From the NCBI GenBank assembly GCA_006384855.1, contig VCJN01002791.1, positions 62,001 through 126,000 on the forward strand: a DNA stretch of 64,000 nucleotides, written 5' to 3'. This document shows positions 45,808 to 56,498 of this stretch, in pieces (the first letter of the stretch is position 1; each line of letters begins with the position of its first letter). The position numbers were made by a program, and so were the translations under genes. This DNA is from Tetraselmis striata. Taxonomy: Eukaryota; Chlorophyta; Chlorodendrophyceae; Chlorodendrales; Chlorodendraceae. The notes beneath the pieces are model-generated. The model was not told the origin of the DNA, did no database searches, and worked only from the letters and a program-made list of their open reading frames with translations.

Positions 45808-46477
45808 AGCCATCACATGTAATCATCATTTTAAAATATATCAGCATACACTACAAAGTCTATTAAGTTTCCGGCGCGTAAAGTACTCGCTTCGAGTACC
45901 CACAGCACTCGTCCCGCCCGCAAAAACTGATATCAAGGATGTACGACTTCCTGTACGCGCTGTGCTTCAGCGATGGCGGCAGGTAGAGTAAGGACGCACG
46001 TGACCGTAAAATTACGCAGTGCCGGGATATTACTCCCTGGACGAGAATCGCTTATCCACTGAGGCCAGTGAGAATTAATACCCCGTTTAGGGCACAGCCA
46101 CCCCGATTTGCGCTCCCCCCCCCCCCCCCCCCCCCCCCCCTTTCTCCAGACGTCTTGTAGCTGGGTGACGTGCGTACTGTGTAAAGTACTGTACTCAGCA
46201 CTTTCAGGTGGAAACCAGCCACAATTGCATGTAGAATATGCATCATAGCTGCTATTAGTTGTTGTGTATGCACAGTGCATCTGGCAACAAATGTGATAAG
46301 CATGAGCCACATGATTATAGTGGTCTCTGGATGGCCCCTGACCCTCGCCGGCTTAAGCCTTCCATACAAAGTTGTCACGGCTAGTTGTTGGCATTTGGGT
46401 AAAGCAGCAAGGTTAAGCATACATAGGGTACTAGTATGTGCATGGGTTCTTCGGGTCTGACATCTTGTGGAACGTCG
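45808..46477. other. Intergenic, no gene seen
   Basis: Contains a C run at about 46117-46140. No supported gene. Confidence 0.3.
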
Positions 46478-47042
46478 TTAGTTGGAGAGAGGGAACAACG
46501 CCGTTGTGATGTTCTTGATTAAGGTCTTGCCGGCATCGCGAACCTCAACCCATGAGTGCCACCCTGCCTTCCTCTCCACGAGCCAATCTATGAGTTGGTC
46601 TTTGTGTAGCAGGTCATCCGCGTTTATTATGGTGGCGTAGTCCCTCGCAAGCGGGTATGGTAGCGTTGTTTGGACAAGGCTTCCCTCATCTTGTCGAATG
46701 AGCGCGGGCAGCGCGGCGGACCTCCTGCATAGCGCTAGTCACGTCGAACATGAAGTGCGTTGTGGGCATCTCGTCTACCAGCACCGTCCACAAATTCCTC
46801 TGCAGCATACGGGTAGCGCTCCGGCACCGGCCGCGGGCCGCCGTCTCTTCCGCCCGTCCGGTACTCCTTGTGCTCACGATTTTCATTGACGCCACGTGCT
46901 CGATGACTAGAAGCTCGAAGGACATATGCGGATCTATCTCACGCGAACTTACGCCATCAGCTGGAAACAGCTGTGGCCCCGCATCCACTCCTGGCTGCAT
47001 GGACACAGTTGGGGCCTGCCGCCCGGCGGCATGCCATCCCAT
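46478..47042 (-). pseudogene. Unidentified broken ORF
   Basis: Two frames on the minus strand carry protein-like sequence. The first (47042-46686) includes PHMSFELLVIEHVASMKIV and QRNLWTVLVDEMPTTHFMFD. The second, one base out, starts near 46723 and runs to a stop at 46478-46480 with RDYATIINADDLLHKDQLID and KTLIKNITTALFPLSN. A TATGCAG before the second block looks like an acceptor, but the possible intron would be only about 18 nt, so a frameshift is more likely. I do not recognise the family; the ADDLL..D stretch faintly recalls glycosyltransferases, not enough for a call. Confidence 0.35.
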
Positions 47043-47326
47043 ATCACGCCCACTTTCAAAATGGTCTCCGCCTTAACTCACCTGGCATCCCGCGGCCGTT
47101 ATTGCGCCCTTGCCGAGCGTAGGCAGCGGCCGGCGGGTGGCGGGCGCGGGCGAGATCGGCGATGAAGTGAGCGAACTATATTATGCACGCCAAGCAAGGA
47201 TAGGCAATGCCAAGTTGGCGTTGTCAAATCGCTGCGGCAGCACGCGCAAGGTGCGGAGGAAGACAGTTTAAGCCGGGAAGCATTAGTAAAGTACTAGCTA
47301 CACAATTAGGCCAGCTACAGAATCCT

Positions 47327-47360
<34 letters not shown>

Positions 47361-48190
47361 CCCTTTGATCTGACCCAGATTTTGGCCCTAAAACGGGGTA
47401 TCAATTCTCACTGGCCTTATTTACCCAGAGCTTTCCGTACCGCCTGGATCGCTGCCTTAAATACGGCCGTCGTACGGGTAGTTGCAAATCGCAGCGCACC
47501 GTCGTCGTAGTCGTCGTCTCGAGCAGACGCTGCGCAAGCAGCCGCAGGTACTCGCACGGGTGTCAGGTGCCGGTCCCTGTACTGCAGTTGGCTGTATGTA
47601 TCATGTCCCTGGCGGCGCGGCGGGAAAAATAATGATTCGCGTGGCAGCATTACTCCTAATGATATACAGAACATAATCCTTACTGCTGGCACATGGTCGG
47701 TACATGTACTGGTGTGATCTCGCGTGTGATACGGATTAGATGATGTGGATACTGCGCAGGGGAGGGCGGATATTTTAAGTTCGCAGACTTGGTTTAAGGA
47801 TTATAAATATGCCATAAATATCCCAATGAGGCATTGACGACGATGTGGATTAATCCTTAAAGGTACAAGTATGGGTAGCGTACGCGGTGCCGCTATCGCA
47901 CCAGCTACAGGCATCAAAAGTAATAGACAGGTTTTTAACTACAGGGTACCGGTACAGCCCACGAATGAACTTCAAATCGGAGCCCCACGCGGTACAGCGA
48001 GCCGTTCGGTACTACGGGTACCGGGATTAGGATTACAGAGCCGCCGAAAACCCTGGCCGGAAATCGAAAACCCACTGGCCGATCATTTTTTTGTGGTTAG
48101 CCATGGTCGACCATGCCATGCCATGGTCACGACCAAGACCACGATCCAGCCATAGCGGGCAGGCCGGCCGGCCGGCGGGAATGGGCTTAG
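47043..48190. other. Intergenic, no gene seen
   Basis: A C run of about 30 lies at 47329-47358. Palindromic GGTACC/CCATGG-rich phrases lie near 47945-48130. No supported gene. Confidence 0.3.
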
Positions 48191-49233
48191 GCTGCATTTC
48201 ATTTTCGGCCGTAACCGTAGTCGCAAATATTTGCGCACGGGTACTAAAATGCTCGTAGGAACCGCAAATTCGGCATGTTTACGGTTGCGGCCGGCACTGT
48301 AAAATGTGACATCCCATTATCCGCCGTTATTTTTCTCCTCGTCGCCATTGCCCTCGTCCTCATCCCCTTCGACCTCGTTGCCGCCGTCTTCATCCTCGTC
48401 CTCATCATGCTGATCGCTGTCCTCGGTGCTCTCGTTGTTACCCCGCACGGCGCGGTCAGCCAACCCACCTACCTCCAGGCCCAACTTGCTCTCCGTTCTC
48501 CTCGTCCGCCCAGAAGTCGTCGTCATCCATGCCCGTAGCGCATGGAAGCGGGGCTTGCGGCCGCGGCGGCGCGGGCGGGGGCGGGGGGGGGGGCGGGGGG
48601 GGGGGGGGGGGGTGGTTGGCGGCCATCGCGAGCAGTCGCTTGGGAGTGCTGTAGCCTGATGAGCACCCAACATGGCACGATGTGGGCGGCCGACTGGCAA
48701 ATGAGCAAGGTCAGTGTCGTTTGACCGCACCCCCTCAGTCCTGTGAGTTCGAACGTTCAAACGGGCCCAGCATCAGCACGCCCTGGCGCCCGGGCTGGTG
48801 CCGGGCCGAGCAGCAAGCAGGGCGCCGCCCGGCCCCTAGATAGACCCTTTGCGGCCAGCCTGTACATTGCGCTGATCATGTATACTCTGCATAAAGTATT
48901 ACTTCGATTTACGGCTCAGTGAGCAATATTTAGGGCGGTCGTAAATATTGCGATATTTGCGACCAGCGAGGCCAGCCGCAAATCCGACAATTTACGGTTA
49001 AGGCTCAATAATACAACTCCGTGTTATTTAAGCGTTTACTGTAGAGGACCTTTCTGATTGCCCTTTTTTTTGGTGATTTCCGATATCGCCTTCTGCTGCT
49101 AGCTCATGTAATTATATTTAAGTGTTTACGACTACCTGCACTCGCGAGCCGCAACCGTAAATTCGTACCGGGTACCCGTACGATTATTTGCGGTTTTTTT
49201 TATTTGCGGTGACGGCCGAAAATGAAATGCAGC
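48191..49233. mobile_element. Terminal-inverted-repeat element, 1043 bp
   Basis: A perfect 22-bp inverted repeat, starting GCTGCATTTCATTTTCGG at 48191 and ending with its complement at 49233, bounds the block. Subterminal phrases ATTTACGG, TTTGCGG and their complements recur near both ends, as in hAT-type elements. No transposase is seen. A minus-strand frame (48760-48317) ends in a highly acidic tail (DEDEDEDGGNEVEGDEDEG); it could be a small ORF of the element or chance low complexity. Confidence 0.75.
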
Positions 49234-49247
49234 GTTACGGGATAGTT

Positions 49248-49959
49248 TCAGCGGAACCCGAAACCCGGAAAGGCATGCGCTGACGCTGGCAACTGACACA
49301 ACAACTTCTTGCTTGCATCCTCGCCGCGCTGGCCTTTCCGGTCACGATGGTATAGGAGGATTCCGCCGTCCGGGCCGACCGTGAGGTCGCCCGTACGACA
49401 CTCCACCCCCGCTCTTCCGCGGCAGAAAAACAAACAAAGCACGACGACTGCCACGCTGGCGCGGAACATCTCCACGCGCACCACGGTGCTTGGGTCCCTG
49501 CCCCAGGTAGGTCCCAACTCCAGCCGTAGGGCTTTTGCCAGGGTCATCAGGGCTTTCAGCACCACACGCGCGGGCAATGGGGCCCGCATCAGCTCGGGGT
49601 TTAGCGTCACCTGCGACGCTGCAAGGCCCTTGCGGACCTTGCTCACCATATCGCCCAGAGCCATCGGCTCCCGGCCGCGGTAGTCCTTGACGAAGTTGTT
49701 GACGGCCGACAGGTAAGGCTGCAAGCTGGAGGCTTTGATCGTCCCCAGGTTGCCCAAGCAACCACGTGACGTACCGTGCCATAGTCCCGGGGTCGGCAGC
49801 CAGGGCCAGTCGCCGCTCCTCTTCGCAGAAACGGGAATATTGCTTCATGCAACTGGCGTAAGACGCCGCAGTGGCCGGCGCCCACGCATCTGATAGGAGC
49901 TCAAGGGTTTGCACGCCAAGGGTGCCAGACCCTAGAACCCGTGTAATGTACGGGCGCAT
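49248..49959 (-). pseudogene. Tyrosine recombinase, N-terminal half only
   Basis: The first frame has LLSDAWAPATAASYASCMKQ and YSRFCEEERRLALAADPGTM. After a one-base shift near 49757 it continues as SSLQPYLSAVNNFVKDYRGR and LGDMVSKVRKGLAASQVTLN, the SAM-like core-binding domain, and enters the start of the catalytic domain (VVVLCLFFCRGRAGVE). The frame ends at 49248 with PGFGFR. The Arg, His-x-x-Arg and Tyr active-site residues normally lie beyond this point and are absent. Confidence 0.7.
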
Positions 49960-50090
49960 CGAATCAGCAGCCCATGGTGTCGTACCGGTCGCGACCTCGA
50001 CGCGGTACTACATCGTTGCAGTTCGCACTGGTGTCGCACGTACATCCGGTAGCTGGTGGCCGTTGCCCGGAGACATGGATAGCGTAGCAC

Positions 50091-50522
50091 TTATGGCCCC
50101 TCGCCGGTAGACCCATGCGGGAAGGGAACGCGGAATGCAGTCACGGGCCAATGAGGCCTGCCGATCATACCTCGCCCGTCCCGCCGTCCCGGCCGGAACA
50201 AACCGGCGCGCGGCGCCACCGTGAGCTCCTCCACTGCCATCTCGGTGAGTGCCTGGTGCCACGCCTTGCCCTCCCATCGCGGGGCGACGACGGTCGCCGC
50301 TGCGCCACTTTGCTGCAGCTTCTGCACGAGGTCGGGTAGCAGGGGCCAGGGTGCGTTGCACCAGTTGTTTTCGCGGCGCCAGTCCGCATCCGGCAGGTGC
50401 AACGAGTCCACCGCCTCGCACGTAGGGTCCAACCACGCCGCGTTGGGGAGCAGGGTGTTGAGGGCGGACGCGAAGCGGTCGATGGAATGAGGGCCGAACC
50501 GGCTCTCCAGTTCCGCGAACAT
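50091..50522 (-). pseudogene. DIRS linker domain after RNase H
   Basis: MFAELESRFGPHSIDRFASA, DWRRENNWCNAPWPLLPDLV and VVAPRWEGKAWHQAL form the block that usually follows RNase H in DIRS-type polyproteins (FGxHxxDRFAS...NNWxxPPW...VAPxW). It is out of frame with the RNase H block. Confidence 0.7.
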
Positions 50523-50537
50523 GAGGAGGTCGAGCTG

Positions 50538-51382
50538 CTAATCGTCGCTGTCGAGGTGCCGGCTTAGACGGTTCGCCCAGATATTCGCAGCCGAGCGAAT
50601 GTACCGTGCGCGCAGGTGGATGCCGTGCGAGTCCAGCAAGCACCAGAGTCGTCGCAGCTCGGCCATCATCTCGGGAGAGCGTGAGGTTAGGCCCGACAGA
50701 ACGTGACATACCGCCTTGTTGTCCTCGCGTAGGAGGACGTTGCGCCCGGCGAGGTGGGGGAGGAAGCTTTCCATGGCAAGTCGGACCGCTTTGAGCTCTT
50801 TCCAGGTGATGTGCTGGCACTCGTCCGCCGAGCTCCAGAATCCCCGCGCCTCTAGCATGCCGTTCAACACCCCACCCCACCCGTAGCCGGAGCTGTCGGT
50901 GTGCAGATAAGCCGTCTCCACCGGGCGGTGGATGGGCTTGCCGTTGGACTGACTGGGCACCGATGTCCACCACTGTAGGTCGCGGTGGAGCTGTGGCGTC
51001 ATCCGGAAACGCCCGCCCCACCGGTCGCCGCCCACGGAGTGGAGCTCCCGCAGGAAGAATCTTGCGGCCGGGATCGCCAGAAAGAGGTACTGCGCCTGCC
51101 CTGCCAGTGACTGCAGCTCGCGCACTGGGAACCACCTGCGTTCCGTGTGGCGCGGCCGATGAGCCGGTTCAGCTTGTCTGCCGATGCGTAGAACATGCTG
51201 GACGCGGAGTCGATGTCCACCCCTAGGTGCCTGCCGAACTGGCAGGGCTCCCAAAAGCCCTTCGTGGGGTTCCGTTGCAGCCCCAAGGCGTCGAGGAGGC
51301 TGGCGAGCCGTTGACGGAGGTGGAGCGCCTGCTCCATCGATGCGGAGAGGAGGAGGAAGTCGTCCACGTAAGGTAGGATGCG

Positions 51383-51420
<38 letters not shown>

Positions 51421-52107
51421 ACCTGGTCCGCCGGAGGTAGCGCTTGCTCCGTGTGGGCTGCGTAGACGATGAGGGGGGCTCGGGCTCGGGTTTCCGCAGG
51501 TGGGTGATGAATACTTAGGTGAGCGTGACGAAGTAATAGGGCGAGAGGCTCCAGCCCATTGGCAGACCCGCGAGCCTGTAGAGCTGACCTCGGACGTCCA
51601 CGGTGAAGTAGTCTCGGTCCGCCTCCGCGATGTCTAGGGCATAGAAGCCGTCTTGGAGGTCGAAGGAAAACATGTAGTCTCCCTTTTTGGTTAGGTGGCG
51701 CACTCCTAGTAGGGCCTCCATCTTGAGCCGCTTGCGCACACAGTAAGAGTTGAGCACGCGGAGGTCGATGATGCAGCGCCACTGGTTGACGCCGGGCTTG
51801 GGTACTAAAAAGAGTCTTGACACCCAATTGCGGCAGGTGCCAAACTCCCACGCGCCGGACTCCACGAAGCGGGCAAGCTCGCCCTCGAGGAAGGCGAGCT
51901 GCGCTGGGGTAGCGTCCTGCATGCTAATGCCGTTGTGGAAGTTGGGTGGGGGGCGGCTGTGCCTGAAGGGGATCCGGACGCCCTCCTGGATCCACCGTAG
52001 GACTTGATCGCTCGCCCCGATGTCTTGCCATTGCCGCCATTGCCGCCGCACGCGGTGTCGCATGTAGCTTGAACTTGGGTAGCATGACTCGGAACGGCGG
52101 GGCACAC
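50538..52107 (-). pseudogene. Reverse transcriptase and RNase H of the DIRS-type element
   Basis: Reverse transcriptase blocks are SRLFLVPKPGVNQWRCIIDL, FSFDLQDGFYALDIAEADRD and LAGLPMGWSLSPYYF; the catalytic YVDDF lies at about 51356-51370. Between the last two blocks there is a stop codon (TAA, near 51520) and a 35-nt G run (C run on the plus strand, 51383-51417) that shifts the frame. Downstream, HTDSSGYGWGGVL, LREDNKAVCHVLSG and RYIRSAANIWANRLSR are the RNase H of DIRS elements. Catalytic residues are visible, but the reading frame is broken. Confidence 0.85.
51383..51417. repeat. C run of 35 inside the reverse transcriptase
   Basis: Interrupts the polymerase domain just before the YVDD motif; poly-G in the sense of the element. 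Confidence 0.95.
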
Positions 52108-53133
52108 CGCCAGCTCTGCTCCTCGGTCTGCGGGGTAGTAGTCTTCCTCGCAGGGTTGCCGGGCTGAGGCTTGCCCTTGATCTTGTCTTTGTCCTTGTTT
52201 TTGTGCGCCCTCTCCTTTGTAGTGTCGCGGTCTGCGTGCGTGCTAGTTCTGCGCGCTCTTGCTCCTTGATGCGGATGTTGCCGCTGCCGCCTCCGCTCCC
52301 TCCGCTGCCGCCGCCCTTGAACTGCGCGGCGTCCTGCGCCTTGGCCGCCAGGCTGACCTCGAGTCTTTTGTCGTCCATGGCGTTGAAGAAGCCGTCGACG
52401 CCATTGCTGGAGCGCTCGATCGGCGGCGGTGGTGTCGAAGAAGCGCGAGTAGACGAGGCGCTCGGCGACTCGCTCCTCGCCGGTAAGCGCCTTCTTGCAC
52501 TTGAAACGCCGGAGGTAGGTGAGCCGGTCTTCATCAGCCTGCCCGCACGTCGCGATCGTGCGAATCGCGGAGTCGAGTAGGTCGTTGGCGTCCGCGGTGT
52601 CGCGAGCTGTGGCGTTTTTCGCGCGAAGCGTTGCCACAACGTCCGTGAGCGCCGCGTAGTGCGCGGCGGCGGTAAAGACTCCATAGCACAGCAGGTGGCG
52701 ATACTCGCCGCGCGTCGCGTGCTTCTTTTCGTCGGTAAGGTAGCGGTCCCACTCGTCGTTGCGTGGGGTTCCACAGCCCGGGGTTGGTGAGTCCTACAGG
52801 GGGCATAGACTCGGCGTATGCCCGCGGCATGCAGTCGATCTAGTCGCGCGGGTCGATGAACGCCGCGTGGCCTGGAGATTTTGCATGGAAACCGGGGGGA
52901 GGGTCGTCCTCCTCGTCGTCACCCTCGAGGCCGTCGGCTGGAGTCGCGGGAATAGGTTTCTGCGGAGGTGGTTGTTGAATGGAAGAGGTGCGGGAGTCAA
53001 GCTCGTCGAGTCGCAGCAGTATCCGCTGCACCAGCGCAGTGAGGCTAGCGGTGTCAGTCGTCGAACTCGCGGCGTTGCCTCCACCGCACCCCTCCGAATC
53101 TTACAGGTCGTCAGGCAACCGTGTGTTGTCCAT
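52108..53133 (-). pseudogene. gag-like ORF of the DIRS-type element
   Basis: Starts at an ATG at 53133 (MDNTRLPDDL) but meets a stop after ten codons. It continues as LVQRILLRLDELDSRTSSIQ and FHAKSPGHAAFIDPRD, then a second stop (TAG), MPRAYAESMPPVGLTNPGLW, a frameshift, and TRGEYRHLLCYGVFTAAAHY with a long helical part and a Gly/Ser-rich stretch. Homologous to the gag remnant at 41.4-42.6 kb. At least two in-frame stops and one shift mark it as dead. Confidence 0.65.
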
Positions 53134-56100
53134 AGTAGTACGGCCTGATGTCGTTAATGCAGTCGCGGCGAGCGGCTGGCGTCGAACGTCGTTGTGAGAT
53201 CGTGTGTCACCTTACGAGACTGCGAGAGTCTCGATGCCGTTGCGCTAGCTGGAAGTTGGCGCAAAGGCAGAAGGTGGAGACACCGCCGCGTCGCGGGGCG
53301 TCATATCGGGGTGAGGGATGAACGTAGGCACACGGCAGTAGCGTACTAGCCGCGTATGGCGGAATTGTAACGTCGGGTAACACGCACCCGTCGTACGTAC
53401 TTAGCCCCGTGCAATTCAAACCTCTATAATTCTCAATATGACAATTTTATTGCTAACTGGCCATTTCCGTTTTTCGATCCGGCCGGGGCGCAGTTGCGGG
53501 CGGGTATCGCTGATTTTTGTACATGGTAGCGCATACGCCAAGAGCGGCCATATATGGGCCCGCGACGCAAGATAGCCGCAACATGACCCCGCATGTTTTC
53601 AGAGTAGGGCATAGAAATACCCTCGATAACCCTAGATGTACACCGCATACATGCGATGTAACGCATTTGCATCTGGCAAGATGTAGCATTTCACTAATGC
53701 TAGACGTATTTGCGTATATGTCCACCATGCACCATCGCATAAATTATGCGACTACTAGGGGCGGCTAGCTCGAGAGAAATATTAATAAAATGAGGATGCC
53801 CACCGGGCGGCAACCAATTTGGCGACATGTAGCGTGCAGCCTGCGCACGGATTAAGACCCACCCGTTCACTACTTGTGACGCCTATAGTACCCGTCAATA
53901 ACATATGGAGAAATATGACCACCCGCTAGTTTCACTGATGTCCTCCGTTTGGGTATGGTCCCACCTTGTTAACTCTTCGGGGAAGGGGACGGGTGCATGA
54001 CTGCCCAAAAACTCTGGGACATTCCCCACAGGTTTTCGGGACCCATTAGGGCCTTAGCCCTTGCTCGGGGGGTCTAAGAGGATATCAAGGGTAAACGAGT
54101 GGGCACCAAAAAAATGCGGGTGAAGTGGCCACGGCGACATTGACCAAACCGCGAATTAACGTTGGGATCCCCTCCCCTTCGACCTCACCAACATGAGCGG
54201 CCAAACATCGATCGTCGATGGGGCGTATACATATGCCACCAAAGCCATCATGTATCCGGAACTGCTTTCATTCGGGATATCGTTTAGGAAGTCATGGGGG
54301 CCGCGGGCCGCTATCTACCATGATGGCGATGGCTGCCGCCGAGAGCGAGCACACCACGGCCCGCCAAAAGCTAAAAATAAATGGACCTCCGGTCGCTCCT
54401 CTACCACGTCGGTACCTCCTAGCCACCAAAAGTCCCGAATACATGCACAACAACAACATGTTCCTCCCCTTCTAGACTGTCAACGATTCCGTTGCCACTC
54501 CCATGAGTTGCAACAGCGGCCGTGATAAGCTAGCCGGTTGATCCAGCACTGCGGGCGGTGGAGGTGAGTCCGAATAAGGCACGAGGGGTGCCGCCCTGTG
54601 ACACAGCGGACCTCCGCCGGCCGCATCCCGAAGTGCGCTTGACCGGGCTGCTGTTGCGGCACCCGTAAGTGCAGTAGGAGGGAAACAGACAAGCAAATGC
54701 GCTAAGGACAGATTATTATTAACGACCGTAGTTGTAGTCCGTGATCCGCGATCATGATGGTGGGGCGCGCTGGCGGGGTGCGGGTAGGTCGGTGGCCCGG
54801 AATTGCCGGCGCACAAGGCGAAAGTATTTTATTAACGCTACTACGCCTTTACTCACCATAATTCATCTCTACCTCCCGGCTCTGCATGCCATGCATGCCC
54901 TATTTAGTCATATGAGCAAGTAGCCCTAAAGGGCCATGGCATTTCCCTGGGAAGGGCTGGTTATTAGGTGATGAGGCCGTTTACATGTGTCGAGAGGTGG
55001 CTAGCACTAATTTAGACTTCACGTGCGGAGATTACTAACATTTACAGTACTACTGTTACTACCGTAACTGCCCCCCCCCGCCCCCCCCCCCCCCCCCCCC
55101 CCCCCCCTTGCTCCTTTTTTCCGAACCTTCCTAGCGATATAAAACGGCGCGCTTCTTTCGGCGGCCTGAATGGCACAGCCATCCGCATCTTAGCGACTAT
55201 TGGCAAAACATACCAGCTTGCATCTTTGAAACGCGTGTACAGGTGGTACCTGTACTTGTGTGAATCACTATATTTACATCGGGGCTTTCAACAAAAACGC
55301 ACTACAAAGAGAACTAAGAGCAATTATGAGAGGTTGCCAGCAAAAGAGGTTGCCTGTACTTGTGTGAATTATTACAGGCATTGGTACCAGGGAAGGTTCT
55401 TGTAGTTATTAGACGCTATTGTGGTTTTAGTGACGAGTACGAGTACTCGCTACGAGTCCTCGTAAATGTATTACAACTGCTGGCTTTTTTTGTAGTTTTG
55501 TAGTCATTCAGCAGCACACGCGCGAGTAACCGTATTCATACGGGTACCCGTACCTCCCGCCACAGATAAACGAATCATGTTATAACTAGAATTTGTCATC
55601 GCTATAGTCGCTATCCCAGTAGTTCCGGGTGCCGACGTACTTGGATGAAGAACGTGGATATTTGCGGTAGAAATTGGGGCCGCGGCAAAACGTTCTCATG
55701 TCCGCATTCAATCGGTGCATCTTTCGTCTGATATCGACCCAAAAGGACGTGGCTCGTTCAATTTTATGAAATAATACCTTTTAAGTGCACACAGGAGATG
55801 CGCGTGATTGCGTTTAAAATCTATCGGATATGGACGGTACCGATGCAATCTCTGCGCCGAGGCGCGGGGCGCGTTGCTAGTAAGGGAAGATTTACTGCTA
55901 CGAGTACATAAAGATACAGAAAGCGGCCGCAGCAGCAACGACGCCGATGGATCGCACAGCCCTCCGATGAGCCTGCGGCAGGACCGCCTCCGAGGGCGCA
56001 GGTCAGCCGATGCTGTGGGGTTTTAGGGTTTGACTGTCGGCTTTGATGCGGGGACGACGACTCCCTCAGCAGCTCGAGTATCCCATACGACTGAGCGCAA

Positions 56101-56498
56101 AACTCATCCGCGCAAATGAACGAAACGAGTACAAAACCCTAAAAACCCACTGCTCAATGGCTGTAGTGGACGTTTCCTATTGTCTTCGGGTGATTTCCTG
56201 ATCGCCTTTTGCAGCTCATGAAACTAACTACAGTACTCGTACAGGTACGGGTAGGAGCTGTCTCAGATACTATCGTCCAGGAGATAGTATCTGTACCACA
56301 CCCCGGTACCGACGAATCCTGACACGTATCCCATAGTATCTACAAGAGCAGGCAGGAAACCAAACCCACCAACACCGAGCGACCTCGCTTCTTCTTCTCC
56401 TCAAGCGCGTTTCCCGTACATGGGACGCCTCGGAGGACCGTTCTGCAGATCGAGACAGTTTTTCGGCAGTGCCGTGCGCGAGCGTTCCCCCGGCGGCG
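53134..56498. other. Long intergenic stretch
   Basis: No gene is supported. A C run lies at about 55073-55107 (interrupted once). Near 55245-55380, GCCTGTACTTGTGTGAAT.A-like phrases repeat. Near 56260-56290, GATACTATC.TCCAGGAGATAGTATC forms a short hairpin. A 110-aa frame at 54193-54525 and overlapping frames show no recognisable domain. Confidence 0.3.

Larger units (their letters stand above)
49248..53133 (-). mobile_element. DIRS-type (tyrosine-recombinase) retrotransposon, truncated
   Basis: Order on the minus strand is gag-like ORF, reverse transcriptase, RNase H, a DIRS-typical linker domain, then the N-terminal half of a tyrosine recombinase. That gene order, the RNase H type and the absence of LTRs and of an integrase point to the DIRS/Ngaro group. 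Stops, frameshifts and a 35-nt G run break it, and the recombinase ends 15 bp before the terminal-inverted-repeat element at 48.2-49.2 kb, so its catalytic half is missing. Terminal repeats and the internal complementary region were not identified. Confidence 0.85.

Noticed and set aside
48317-48760. 147-aa ORF with acidic tail
   Set aside because: Low complexity, inside a terminal-inverted-repeat element, with a poly-Pro segment from a G run; not enough to call a gene.
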